Shown: positions 25,536 through 33,995, numbered from the stretch's first letter. The stretch: 35,278 nt of DNA from Verrucomicrobiota bacterium (GCA_018239675.1 JAFEGX010000142.1:1-35278); one strand, 5' to 3'. Program-made: numbers and translations. The notes: a model not told the origin generated them from the letters alone.

Positions 25536-26831
25536 TTACGCCTTGCGGAGCACCTCATCGAGCGCGCCCACCAAGCGGTCGCACTCCTCGGGTGAATTGA
25601 ACAGGTGGGTCGAGATCCGGATCGCGTTGAGATCCACCTCGGAGACCGGGCGCGTGCGCAGGTGGTGGTCGCCGAGCAGGCGGCCAAAGATCTGCTCGTA
25701 GGAGAGCCGCGGCGTGCGGAAGGTGATCATCGAGCCGCTCAGCGCGGGATCGGCCGGCGTGAGAATCTCGACGCTGTCGATCCGCTCGAATCCGGCGCGC
25801 ACGCGCTGGGCCAGCGCGCGGCCGCGGGCGGCGATGCGGTCGCGGCCGATCTCGGTCTGAAACCGCGTGGCCTCCGCGAGCGCCAGCACCGAGGCCGCAT
25901 TGCGCGTGCCGTACTCGAAGCGGTGCGCGCCCGGCGTGTAGGTGAACGGACCCGGATTCTTGAGGTTCATGTCGTCGCTCGAGTAGGCGCCGACATGCCG
26001 CGGCGTGACCTCCGCAATCCGCTCCTCGCGGATCCAGAGGATGCCGGTCTCATGGGGCCCGCCGATCCACTTGTGGCCGCTGGTGGCGAACGAGTCGCAG
26101 CCCAGCGCGCGCAGGTCCACCGGGATCATGCCCGCGGACTGCGCGCCGTCGACGTGGAACCAGAGCCCGTGCCGGTGCGCGAGCTCGGCGATCGCGGGCA
26201 CCGGCAGGAGGATGCCGGTCGGCGACGTGACGTGGGAGACCTGGACGACGCGCGTGCGGGGCGTGATGAGCGCGGCGATGCGCTCGACGTTCCCCGCGGC
26301 ACTCGTCGGGTCGGGCTCGAAGGTCTTCACCACGATGCCGTCGGCGCGCTGGCGGTTGAGCCATGGGAACGAGCCGCCCGGGTGGGCGTGAGACTCGAAG
26401 ATCACCTCGTCCGCCGCCTGCAGCTCGAGGCCGCCCGCCACGATGCAGGTGCCCTCGGTGGTGTTGCGCGTGAAGCAGATCTCCGCCGGGCGGGCGCCGA
26501 GGTAGGCGGCGACCAGCACCCGGGCCTGCGCGAAAAAGTCGTGGCCGGTCTCCACGCGTTCCTGCAGCTGGCGGCTCGCGAGGGTCAGCATGTCGAGCAC
26601 CCGCCGCGGCGCGGGCCCGAGACCGCCGGTGTTGAAATAGATCCGCTCTGGGGTCATCGGGAACTGCGCCCGCACCTGGCGCCAGAAGCCCTCGGGATCG
26701 TCGCCGGTCCAGGTCGGGGTCGCGGCCGACTGGTAGCCGTCGGCCTCCATGGCGCTGCGTCCCCCGGTCGCGAGCAGCCCGAGGGCGCCGGCACCCAGCC
26801 CGCGGAGAAAGGTTTTGCGGTCAACGTTCAT
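25536..26831 (-). CDS. Exported class-V aminotransferase-like PLP enzyme (copy 2)
   Basis: 431 residues, starting at ATG 26831 in an ATGA overlap with the DUF6807-like gene. It is plainly a paralogue of the next gene, sharing NTGGLGPAPRRVLD, FTRNTTEGT, SHAHPGGSFPW, WFHVDGAQSAGMIPVD (Asp228) and SGHKWIGGPHETG (Schiff-base Lys254). Its signal begins DRKTFLRGLGAGALGLLA: the Tat second arginine is replaced by lysine, a change that some Tat substrates tolerate but that may lower or alter export. The two copies differ most around residues 270-310 (substrate loop, NLKNPGPFTYTPGAHRFEYG here), which suggests different substrates. Reaction not assignable. Confidence 0.87.
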   Translation of the reverse strand: MNVDRKTFLRGLGAGALGLLATGGRSAMEADGYQSAATPTWTGDDPEGFWRQVRAQFPMTPERIYFNTGGLGPAPRRVLDMLTLASRQLQERVETGHDFFAQARVLVAAYLGARPAEICFTRNTTEGTCIVAGGLELQAADEVIFESHAHPGGSFPWLNRQRADGIVVKTFEPDPTSAAGNVERIAALITPRTRVVQVSHVTSPTGILLPVPAIAELAHRHGLWFHVDGAQSAGMIPVDLRALGCDSFATSGHKWIGGPHETGILWIREERIAEVTPRHVGAYSSDDMNLKNPGPFTYTPGAHRFEYGTRNAASVLALAEATRFQTEIGRDRIAARGRALAQRVRAGFERIDSVEILTPADPALSGSMITFRTPRLSYEQIFGRLLGDHHLRTRPVSEVDLNAIRISTHLFNSPEECDRLVGALDEVLRKA

Positions 26832-27688
26832 AAGGAGCGGAAGGTCAGGGTGTGGTCGATCACCAGGTCCGCTCCGGGGGCCAGCGGGAGATCCTGGTCG
26901 AACTGCACAGGCAACGCCGCCAACGGGTAGTTGCGGCGCACGAACCAGTGCAGCGGTCCGGGATGGTTCTCAAAGCGAATGATAACGCGGTGCAGCGTTT
27001 CATCAAGCTGCCCGTGCCATTCCATCCAGCGGGCCGCCGCGCCGTGCACGGCGGGGACCCCCTCGCGCCCGCCCTCGGCCACCACCTTGATCGTCGGGTC
27101 GAGGTGGTCGTCCAGCAGTTCGCGCGCGCCGCGGAATTCGAGCCCGGTGTAGTGCGAGCCGGCCAGGCCGCCGCCCGAGTGGGGATTGCCCAGCACCAGC
27201 GTCCCGGCCGTGACGTTCCGGATCCGGGCCTGCCAGTGCAGCGCCCAGGTCCGCGCCGCGGCGTCCACCGTGACCCCCAGCGTGCGCGTCTCGCGCAGGA
27301 GTGTCTCCGCCAACCGGCGCCACTCGAGCGTGTGCGCGAGCGTCGCCGCCGCGCCCGCCGCCTCGAGCCGCTCCCACGCCACATGCTGCTGCACGCCGTG
27401 GTCGTCGCGCCACTTGTAGCCATCGGGCCGGAGGCAGGTCGGGCCGCCCCAGAAGTTCGCGCCGGAAACCTGGTTGAGCGTGAAGCAGAGCCCGTGATGC
27501 CACGGGTGGTCGTTCGGGCGGAAGTTTGTCAGGGTGTCGCCGTCGAGCGAGTTGAGCGGATGGAAGTACGGCTTCGGCGACTCCTTCAGGTCGACCTCGG
27601 GCACGTAGACGTAGCGCGCGAGGAGGTCCCCGCCCCAGAACAGGCGGACGGACCGGCCGGTCTCGTGCTCGAGGCGGAGGCGGCTCAT
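26828..27688 (-). CDS. DUF6807 / PmoA-like protein
   Basis: 286 residues. It resembles the DUF6807 family, often annotated as PmoA family although unrelated in evidence to methane oxidation. Diagnostic segment: PYFHPLNSLDGDTLTNFRPNDHPWHHG (first 20: PYFHPLNSLDGDTLTNFRPN), then ENHPGPLHWFVRRNYP near the C-terminus. The conserved HPWHHG histidines could bind a metal or sugar. Members are common beside Gfo/Idh dehydrogenases and glycoside hydrolases in Planctomycetota, Bacteroidota and Verrucomicrobiota. No signal peptide. It is coupled on both sides by 4-base ATGA overlaps, with GH78 upstream and the PLP enzyme copy 2 downstream, so it belongs firmly to this operon. Biochemical role unknown. 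Confidence 0.75.
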   Translation of the reverse strand: MSRLRLEHETGRSVRLFWGGDLLARYVYVPEVDLKESPKPYFHPLNSLDGDTLTNFRPNDHPWHHGLCFTLNQVSGANFWGGPTCLRPDGYKWRDDHGVQQHVAWERLEAAGAAATLAHTLEWRRLAETLLRETRTLGVTVDAAARTWALHWQARIRNVTAGTLVLGNPHSGGGLAGSHYTGLEFRGARELLDDHLDPTIKVVAEGGREGVPAVHGAAARWMEWHGQLDETLHRVIIRFENHPGPLHWFVRRNYPLAALPVQFDQDLPLAPGADLVIDHTLTFRSL

Positions 27689-30120
27689 GCCAGGGCCACG
27701 GCCTCCTCAAACCGTCCGCCGGTGAAGCTGCGGCGGGTTCCGCCCGGGAACGTGACGGCGGCCTCGACGCCGGCGGGCACACTGGCCGCAAGGTGGAACC
27801 GGTCCCCGGCGATCCGCCAGGCAACCTCGACCAGGCCGAGCGGCGTGCAGACGCTGCCGGCGGCATGGGTGAGGCCGAAGCGGTGCGGCTCGATCCGGAT
27901 CTTTGCAAAGCCGGGCTCGGCCGGCGTGACCCCGAGGATCCGCTGCTGGAACTCCAGCACCGGATGGGCGCTCCACGCGTGGCAGAGCGAGCGCCAGTAG
28001 CTGTTTTCCTCGACGAAGGTGGAGAGCCCGTAGCCGATCGATTCATGCCACGGCCCGAGGTGCTGCGGCACGTCGTCGGCCCGGCCGCAGCGGGCGAGCG
28101 CCGCGAAGCCGGTGTGCCACCAGAAGAAGGAGCCCGGCGCAAGCTGCGGATCGGTCGGGAACCGGCGCAGCATGATCGCGCGCTCCCGCTCCCCCGCCAC
28201 GCCCGCGACGATCGCCCAGGCGTTGCCGTACTGGCTGATCTCGGGTCCGCCCGGGCGGTCGAAATAGAGCCCCTCGGCCTCCGACCAGAAGCGGGCATGC
28301 GCCTGGCGGCGGGCGGCGTCGGCCTCCCGCGCATAACCTTCCGCCTCCGCGGTCGCGCCCACGTGCCGGAGCAGCAGCGCCGCCTCGTCGAGGGCGTTGA
28401 TGTACTGCGCGGCATGGATGCAGGTCGGCCCGGTGTCGGCGCCGGGCACCACGCCGCGCGGCCACCACGGGCACCAGTCGGTGATGTTCCAGTAGGGCAT
28501 CCTCGCCGGCAGGCCGTCCCCGTCGGTGTGGCGGCGGTACCAGTCGAGCACCGCCCGCACGCCCGGGAGCAGGTCGCGCAGCGTGGCGCGGTCGCCGGTG
28601 CAGTAGAAGTAATCCTTGAGGTTCGTGATCCAGTGGATGCTCCACGCCGGGATGACCTGCACGAGGCGCGACGGGTAGCGGGCCTGGGTGAGGCCGTCGG
28701 AGAGGCGCGACCAGTCGAAGTGGTACAGTGCCTGGCGGCTCAGGCGGTAGTCGCCGGTGGTGAGCATGCCGAGCTTCGACGTGATCATCGTGTCCCCGGC
28801 GTACTGCATCTGCTCGTAGTGCGGGCAGTCCTCGAAGGTCTCGTGCGAGCACATCCGCATGGTGTGCAGGCCGACCGCCCAGATCCGGTCGAGCGCGGGA
28901 TCCGACGAACGGAAAGTCGCCGTGACGCGGTACGGGTAGGCGGTGAACCGGTGCTGGATCCCGTGCAGCGTGAGCGGCGCGGATCCCACCTTGACCTGCA
29001 GCCCGATGTAGCGGAACGCCCGCCAGTGCAGCGGCTCGAACACCTCGTCGCGCCCGGACGGCTCCCAGATGTCCGACCAGCCGGTCACCTCGCCGCGGCG
29101 GTCGAAGGTCCAGCCGCGGCTCTCGTCGGCAAAATGCGAGGCGAGGTTCGCGAGCGACTGCTGGCGGCCGAGGAGCTTCGCGCCCGGCGTGTCCCAGCGC
29201 AGGCGCAGCGCCTCCGCATAGGTGAGCCGCACGACGCTCCCGGCGCCGCCCGCGGCCGTGAGCCGCGGATAGGCCGTGGTCAATACGGCGGCGTCGAGCA
29301 CGAGCGTGACGGCGGTGCCGGGCGCCAGCGTCAGGGGCCGCCCCTGGGTGAGCAGGTCGTGCCATCCGGCCGGGACCGGCGCCCCGCCGGTGAGGAAGGC
29401 GTCGGTGAAAGGGACCGGGGCGCCCTCCTCGAGCATTGGCACCATGCGCGGCATCAGGCCGTACGGGCTCGCGGGGTCGCGCCGATTCTCGAGCAGTTCC
29501 GCCCGGAACAGCACATGCGCCGCGGGCCACGCGGTGTCGTCAAACTCGGGCGTGTTCCAGCCGACGGGGATCAGCCGCGACACGCGGTGCTCGAAGTAGC
29601 CGAGGTAACCCTCGAAGGTAGTGTTCTCGTTCTGAAACCGGTGCGCCCGGTCGACGGCGACCTTCCACGCGGCGTCGGTGCGCAGGTCGGTGGTGGCGGC
29701 GCCCTGCCGCAGCATGCCTTCGAGCACGAAGCCGCCCGTGTAGGTCATCACCGAGCACGGCGGGCCAAGCAGCGCGGGCCGGTGCGCAACGCGCGACATG
29801 TCGAGCACGAGCGCGGCCAAGACGTTGCGGCCGCGGCGCAAGTGCGGCGCGAGGTCGAAGGTCTCGTAGAAGTGGTGGTTGACGTCACCCTTCGCCGGTC
29901 CGCGCCCCACCAGCACGCCGTTGCAGAAGAACAGGTACCGGCTGTCGGCCGACACGTGCACCGTGAGCGCGGCCGCGGCGGGATCCGCCACCTCGAACGG
30001 GCGGCGGAAGTAGCGGACCTGGTAGTGCGACGGCGAGGCCGCCTCGGGCGGCGGCGCCGAGTGCGAGCCCTCGGCGGACCAGATCCAGGAGGCGGAATTG
30101 ACGAAGGGTTTTTCGGACAC
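27685..30120 (-). CDS. GH78-type alpha-L-rhamnosidase
   Basis: 811 residues from GTG 30120, chosen because the family starts with ...SASWIW near the N-terminus; upstream in-frame codons reach into the propeller gene. Domains: carbohydrate-binding-like beta domains (about 1-395; HYQVRYFRRPFEV, DSRYLFFCNGVLVGRGPAKGD), then an (alpha/alpha)6 barrel from about 400 with the conserved TFEDCPHYEQMQYAGDT (428-444), whose Glu436 is in the position of the GH78 catalytic acid region. A short beta-sandwich ends it (GGTRRSFTGGRFE). It cleaves terminal alpha-L-rhamnose from pectin side chains or glycosides; no signal peptide is seen. It is 14 bases after propeller B and overlaps the DUF6807 gene by 4 bases. 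Confidence 0.87.
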   Translation of the reverse strand: MSEKPFVNSASWIWSAEGSHSAPPPEAASPSHYQVRYFRRPFEVADPAAAALTVHVSADSRYLFFCNGVLVGRGPAKGDVNHHFYETFDLAPHLRRGRNVLAALVLDMSRVAHRPALLGPPCSVMTYTGGFVLEGMLRQGAATTDLRTDAAWKVAVDRAHRFQNENTTFEGYLGYFEHRVSRLIPVGWNTPEFDDTAWPAAHVLFRAELLENRRDPASPYGLMPRMVPMLEEGAPVPFTDAFLTGGAPVPAGWHDLLTQGRPLTLAPGTAVTLVLDAAVLTTAYPRLTAAGGAGSVVRLTYAEALRLRWDTPGAKLLGRQQSLANLASHFADESRGWTFDRRGEVTGWSDIWEPSGRDEVFEPLHWRAFRYIGLQVKVGSAPLTLHGIQHRFTAYPYRVTATFRSSDPALDRIWAVGLHTMRMCSHETFEDCPHYEQMQYAGDTMITSKLGMLTTGDYRLSRQALYHFDWSRLSDGLTQARYPSRLVQVIPAWSIHWITNLKDYFYCTGDRATLRDLLPGVRAVLDWYRRHTDGDGLPARMPYWNITDWCPWWPRGVVPGADTGPTCIHAAQYINALDEAALLLRHVGATAEAEGYAREADAARRQAHARFWSEAEGLYFDRPGGPEISQYGNAWAIVAGVAGERERAIMLRRFPTDPQLAPGSFFWWHTGFAALARCGRADDVPQHLGPWHESIGYGLSTFVEENSYWRSLCHAWSAHPVLEFQQRILGVTPAEPGFAKIRIEPHRFGLTHAAGSVCTPLGLVEVAWRIAGDRFHLAASVPAGVEAAVTFPGGTRRSFTGGRFEEAVALA

Positions 30121-30134
30121 GATCGCGGGGCGGC

Positions 30135-31133
30135 TCAGCGGCCGGGCAGGAAAACGAAATCGTAGGCATAGGCGCCGTAGAGGCCGCCATCGCGCCACGT
30201 GACGCCGAGGTCGTCGGAATAGAAGGTGCCCTCCTCGAAGGTTGAGGCCCAGAGCCGGCCGCGCACGTCGGGGTCAAAGGCCACGACGAAAACATTGCGC
30301 ACGGGCAGGCCCGCGGTGCGGTCGGTCCAGGTCGCACCGCCGTCGGTCGAGACCCGCACGCCGGCCCCCCACCCGCCCACGGCCATCCGGGCCGGATCCT
30401 GCGGCGCGAGCGTGGCGGTGTACAGATTCGCGGTCGCCGATCCGGGATCGGTCGCGGTCCAGGTCGCACCACCGTCGCGCGACAGCCAGGCGCCGCGGCC
30501 CTGGGTGGCGGCCAACAGCAGGCGCGGGTCCGCCGCACTCTGCACGAGGCGGAGCACCGTGACGTCCGGGAATGCGACGCGCTGCCACGAGCGCGCCCCG
30601 TCCGTGGAAACCGCGAGACCGTGCTCGAGGCCGAGCAGCACGCGCCCGGGCTTCGTCGTGTCCGCGACCAGCGTCTGGCAGAAAAGGCGGTCGAGTCCGG
30701 CCTGCGCGAGCGTCCACGTCGCGCCCCCGTCGGTGGAGCGCAGCGGCCCCCACGCCGTCGCGGCGTAGACCTGGTCCGGGTTGCCGGCGTCGTACGCGAA
30801 AGCGCGCACGTCGGCGACCTCCCAGCCCGTGGTCTTGCGCCAGGTGCGGCCGCCGTCGGCGGTGCGCACGACCCCGTCGGCACTTGCCAGCAGCATCACC
30901 TCGGGGTGGGACGGACTCCGCGCGACGCTCAGCACCCCGAGGATGCGCGGACCGAACAGCGTCCACTGGCCGGCGGCGTCGCGGACGTAGATTCCGGAGT
31001 CGAGCGGCGTCGGCGAGTTCCGCTGCGCCTTGGTCATCGCGACGGCGGCATACAGGCGGCTGGCCGGCGTGGCGGCGACGGCGACCGAGGCGGAACCCAG
31101 CAGGGCAAGGAGCAGCAGCGCGCGGCGGATCAT
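30135..31133 (-). CDS. BNR propeller B: exported Asp-box beta-propeller protein
   Basis: 332 residues from ATG 31133 (signal peptide MIRRALLLLALLGSASVAVAA). Six Asp-box turns are visible: TADGGRTW, STDGGATW, STDGARSW, SRDGGATW, STDGGATW and SDDLGVTW, marking a BNR/sortilin-like propeller. It shares overall organisation and its C-terminus (AYDFVFLPG) with propeller A at 22560-23573, so the two are paralogues. The start overlaps the stop of toroid protein B (ATGA 31130-31133); it is followed closely by GH78. No sialidase catalytic residues were found. A substrate-binding or complex-forming role in the periplasm or at the surface is likely. Confidence 0.78.
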   Translation of the reverse strand: MIRRALLLLALLGSASVAVAATPASRLYAAVAMTKAQRNSPTPLDSGIYVRDAAGQWTLFGPRILGVLSVARSPSHPEVMLLASADGVVRTADGGRTWRKTTGWEVADVRAFAYDAGNPDQVYAATAWGPLRSTDGGATWTLAQAGLDRLFCQTLVADTTKPGRVLLGLEHGLAVSTDGARSWQRVAFPDVTVLRLVQSAADPRLLLAATQGRGAWLSRDGGATWTATDPGSATANLYTATLAPQDPARMAVGGWGAGVRVSTDGGATWTDRTAGLPVRNVFVVAFDPDVRGRLWASTFEEGTFYSDDLGVTWRDGGLYGAYAYDFVFLPGR

Positions 31134-33043
31134 GGCTGGGTGGAGACCGCGGACTCGGTCCGGGCATTGTGGTTGAAGTCGAGGAGGAGGCGGTCCGCGC
31201 CGTGCCGGATCTCGAGCTGGCGGCTGCCGCGGGCCGACTGGCCGAACGGGCTGTCGAAGAGCGGCCAGTGCGGGTAATCCACCGCCTGGCCGTTGACCGC
31301 GGGAGTCTCGCCGTAACGCGCGCGCACCACGTGGCCGTCGAGCGTGGTGAAGGTCGCCTCCGGCACCGCCGCCACGGAGAACCGCAGCGGCAGGGCGCGC
31401 ACCGCGGCCTTGAACGCGTCGTACGAGGCGAAATCGCGGCGCGGCGCGACCTGCACGACATAGCCGTTGCGGAGCGCGGAGCTGACGTAGCACCGGTGAC
31501 CGGTGCCCCAGTCGGAGAAGCCGGTGCTGATGAATCCGCCCGCTCCGCCGCGGAGCAGGCCGGTCCAGTCGTTGGGCTTCCACTCGCCGGCGGCGAACGG
31601 CCGGTACGCGATGTAGGCGGGGCCGCCCTGGGCGAAGATCCAGCCCGAGGCGTCCTCCTCGACCTGCTTGAGATCGCGGGAGAAGAACACCGTCACGAGC
31701 GGAAACCGGGAGCCCGCGGGAATATCGTAGAGCGCGACGAGCGCGGCGCCCTGCTGGCTGATCTGCTCGTAGCGCGAGCCGCCGGGCAGCTTGTCCGGCG
31801 TGTCGTAGTCGGCCTTGGAGCGGGCGATGAGGTCCGTGACCGTGTCCCAGTCGCTGTTGAAGAACATCGTGCCCTCCAGCGGCGAGGAGTAGGGCTGCGT
31901 GCCGAAGAAGGTGTTTGCCGCGCGCTTGGCCGGCAGGTCGGTCTTCCAGATCAGGCTCCAGGTCTGCTGCTGGATCGGCTGGAGCAGGCCGCCCTGAGAG
32001 GAGCCGAGGACAAAGTCAGGGTCGACGTAGGTGTACTTGTAGACCGGAACGGTGCGCTTGTCGCCGACCACAAAGGAATCGGGCCCCGCATGGCGCATCC
32101 GCCACCGGGTGCGCTTGAGCTCGCGCTCAACGTACGGGTGCGAGCGGTCGCGCGCGATGCGCTCCAGGATCGGCGGCGGCGTGTAGCCGCTGAGGGCGAG
32201 CAGCTGGACGGTGCCGCTCTGCACCCGTTCGCCGAATCCAAACAGCAACCAGGCCAGGGCCTGGGACGGCGTCTGGCCGGGGGACACGATCTGTCGCGGA
32301 TAAATGCGGCTGTGGGCGCCGCCATAGTACCCGTCCAGCGACTCGACCGCGTAATCATATATAATGTAGTCGAGCAACTGGTGGGCCCGCAGGCGGAGCG
32401 GGACATCCTCGGCCCAGCCGGCCAGCAGCGAAAGGGCGATGACGTACTCCTCGATGTAGTTCGGCGAGTCGTACTCCCCCTGCCCGTGGGTGACCGTGAC
32501 ATCCATCCAGTGCTCCAGGTACCCGCGCGCCTCCGCGAGGTTCTCGGCCGAGGAGCGACCGTTGAACCACTGCTCCGGCCCGGCGCCGGGGGCATACTGG
32601 GCGGCCAAGTAAAGGGACGAATAGTACATGGCCCAATGGTTCTCGGTGTCGCCGCGGCTCGGCCAATAGGTCCGCCACAACTCGGCGATCCGGGCCCGGG
32701 CCGCGGCATCGAGGGTCTTCCCGCCATTCATCATCACTGTCACCATCGGGAACATCCAGAACATGTTCCCGTCCTGCTTGCCCGAGGTGAGGCGCATGAA
32801 CCGCGCCAGGGCGGCCTCGCGCTTTACATCCCGCTGGAGGCAGGCGGCGACGTCAAAGTGGCTGCCCTTGGCTGGGTCGGCCGGGTCGATCGCCGCCACC
32901 GAGGCGGCCAGAACCTCCTGCTGACGGTCCTGATATCCCCGGAGAATCTCGGCATCCGTCGCCGCCCGCAGGCCGGGGAGGCTGGCGACGGCCACCATGA
33001 CCAAACTCATGATGCGACGCCTGTTTGCCGGGTGCAGAATCAT
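31130..33043 (-). CDS. Toroid protein B: exported lyase-like (alpha/alpha)-toroid protein, paralogue of 20656-22563
   Basis: 637 residues from ATG 33043; the n-region NRRRIMSLVMVAVASLPGLRA is a signal peptide. It matches toroid protein A along its length: FWMFP, GDTENHWAMYYSSLYL (Asn135-His136), WFNGRSSAENLAE, HWMD, HGQGEY, NYIEEY (Tyr196), GGLLQPIQ, TPDKLPGGSRYEQ, GWIFAQGGPAYIAYRP and VNGQAVDYPHW. The Asn-His to Tyr spacing is 61 residues from the Asn in both proteins. I cannot assign a described family. The inferred fold is a helical toroid plus beta-sandwich, as in PL12/PL15/PL17 lyases. It is the first gene of its operon and overlaps propeller B by 4 bases. Divergent from the isomerase-like gene. 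Confidence 0.6.
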   Translation of the reverse strand: MILHPANRRRIMSLVMVAVASLPGLRAATDAEILRGYQDRQQEVLAASVAAIDPADPAKGSHFDVAACLQRDVKREAALARFMRLTSGKQDGNMFWMFPMVTVMMNGGKTLDAAARARIAELWRTYWPSRGDTENHWAMYYSSLYLAAQYAPGAGPEQWFNGRSSAENLAEARGYLEHWMDVTVTHGQGEYDSPNYIEEYVIALSLLAGWAEDVPLRLRAHQLLDYIIYDYAVESLDGYYGGAHSRIYPRQIVSPGQTPSQALAWLLFGFGERVQSGTVQLLALSGYTPPPILERIARDRSHPYVERELKRTRWRMRHAGPDSFVVGDKRTVPVYKYTYVDPDFVLGSSQGGLLQPIQQQTWSLIWKTDLPAKRAANTFFGTQPYSSPLEGTMFFNSDWDTVTDLIARSKADYDTPDKLPGGSRYEQISQQGAALVALYDIPAGSRFPLVTVFFSRDLKQVEEDASGWIFAQGGPAYIAYRPFAAGEWKPNDWTGLLRGGAGGFISTGFSDWGTGHRCYVSSALRNGYVVQVAPRRDFASYDAFKAAVRALPLRFSVAAVPEATFTTLDGHVVRARYGETPAVNGQAVDYPHWPLFDSPFGQSARGSRQLEIRHGADRLLLDFNHNARTESAVSTQP

Positions 33044-33131
33044 AATAGGGGTTGTCTAGCGAAGGCGAAGATTCAACATGAGTCCGCTTCGTTCAGTATT
33101 TCAACCTGCTTTTTCTATGAAATTTCAACCC
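33044..33131. promoter_or_regulatory. Divergent promoter region (toroid B operon / isomerase-like gene)
   Basis: An 88-base, relatively AT-rich gap between divergent starts. The hexamer TTCAAC occurs three times in direct orientation at 33072-33077, 33100-33105 and 33124-33129. A weak dyad CGAAG/CTTCG (33066-33070, 33087-33091) is also present. It is the likely control point of the - strand operon, possibly for the LacI protein encoded 1 kb away. Confidence 0.35.
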
Positions 33132-33995
33132 ATGAATACCCCGAAGAAATCAACCGGTCCCCGCCTGATCCAGTGCGCCACCCCGTGGTCAATGATGCAG
33201 TATCCCAGCCCCGGAAAGGAGTGGTCGCTCGAGCGGAAAATGACGGAGATGAAGGCCGCGGGCTTTGACGGCATCGCCGCCGTGGTGAACCCCGAGATCC
33301 AGGCGATCGCGCAACGGCTGGGCCTAGTGATGATGGGCGGATTTGACGGCTCGAAAGTCAGTTCCGCGCGGAAGCAGATCATCGCCCAGCGCGACCTGGG
33401 GGTGCACTACATGAACGTGCAGCTCCTCGACCACGACACGCCGCCGGCGGTGGCGGCGAAGCTCGCGGTGCGCCTGATCGAGATGTCGGACGAGCTCGGC
33501 GTGGGCGTGCACGTCGAGACGCACCGCGACACGGCGACGGAAACGCCGGAGAAATTCGAGGAGATCGCCCGCCTCTTCCAGCGGGCGACCGGCCGCCTGA
33601 TGCCGGTCACCTGGGACCATTCCCACTTCGCGGTCTCGAAGCACATCCTGCCGCAGCACTACTCCGCCCGGCTGCTGGCCTGGCCGAAGCTGATCCAGCA
33701 TTCCTCGCTGTTCCACCTGCGGCCCTTCAACAGCCAGCACTGCCAGATCCCGGTGACGAACGGCCGCGGCCAGCTCACCCCGGAGTTCAAGGACTACCTG
33801 GCCTTCGTGGAGGATCTTTTCACACTCTGGCTGCAGGGTCCAAAGCCGCGCGGCGAGCTCTGGACTTGCCCCGAACTCGGCATGAGCCACGGCTACCACG
33901 TGAGCACCAACCCGCACCCCTGGCCCGACGCCATCCGCGCCCGCCAGGAGTACGCCGGCGCCTGGCGCCGCGCGCTCAAACGGGCGAAGAAATAA
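33132..33995 (+). CDS. Xylose-isomerase-like TIM-barrel protein (sugar phosphate isomerase/epimerase family)
   Basis: 287 residues from ATG 33132; upstream in-frame ATGs at 33078 and 33117 would add up to 18 residues that do not look like family sequence. It is an AP-endonuclease-2/xylose-isomerase-like TIM barrel. Candidate metal ligands fall in the expected order: Glu129 (VHVETHRDT), Asp162 (TWDHSHF), His195 (LFHLRPFN) and Glu248 (CPELGMSHG). Such proteins isomerise or epimerise keto/aldo sugars or inosose derivatives in the cytosol. It is divergent from the toroid B operon and 117 bases upstream of the LacI regulator. Precise substrate unknown. Confidence 0.8.
   Translation: MNTPKKSTGPRLIQCATPWSMMQYPSPGKEWSLERKMTEMKAAGFDGIAAVVNPEIQAIAQRLGLVMMGGFDGSKVSSARKQIIAQRDLGVHYMNVQLLDHDTPPAVAAKLAVRLIEMSDELGVGVHVETHRDTATETPEKFEEIARLFQRATGRLMPVTWDHSHFAVSKHILPQHYSARLLAWPKLIQHSSLFHLRPFNSQHCQIPVTNGRGQLTPEFKDYLAFVEDLFTLWLQGPKPRGELWTCPELGMSHGYHVSTNPHPWPDAIRARQEYAGAWRRALKRAKK

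Noticed and set aside
30135-31583. N-terminal extension of propeller B into the toroid B gene
   Set aside because: ATG 31133 gives a proper signal peptide directly followed by the propeller; the extra 150 residues are frame-shadow of toroid B.
30572-33268. Long + strand open frame (898 codons) opposite the BNR propeller B and toroid protein B genes
   Set aside because: Antisense shadow of two genes whose motifs are conserved with their paralogues.
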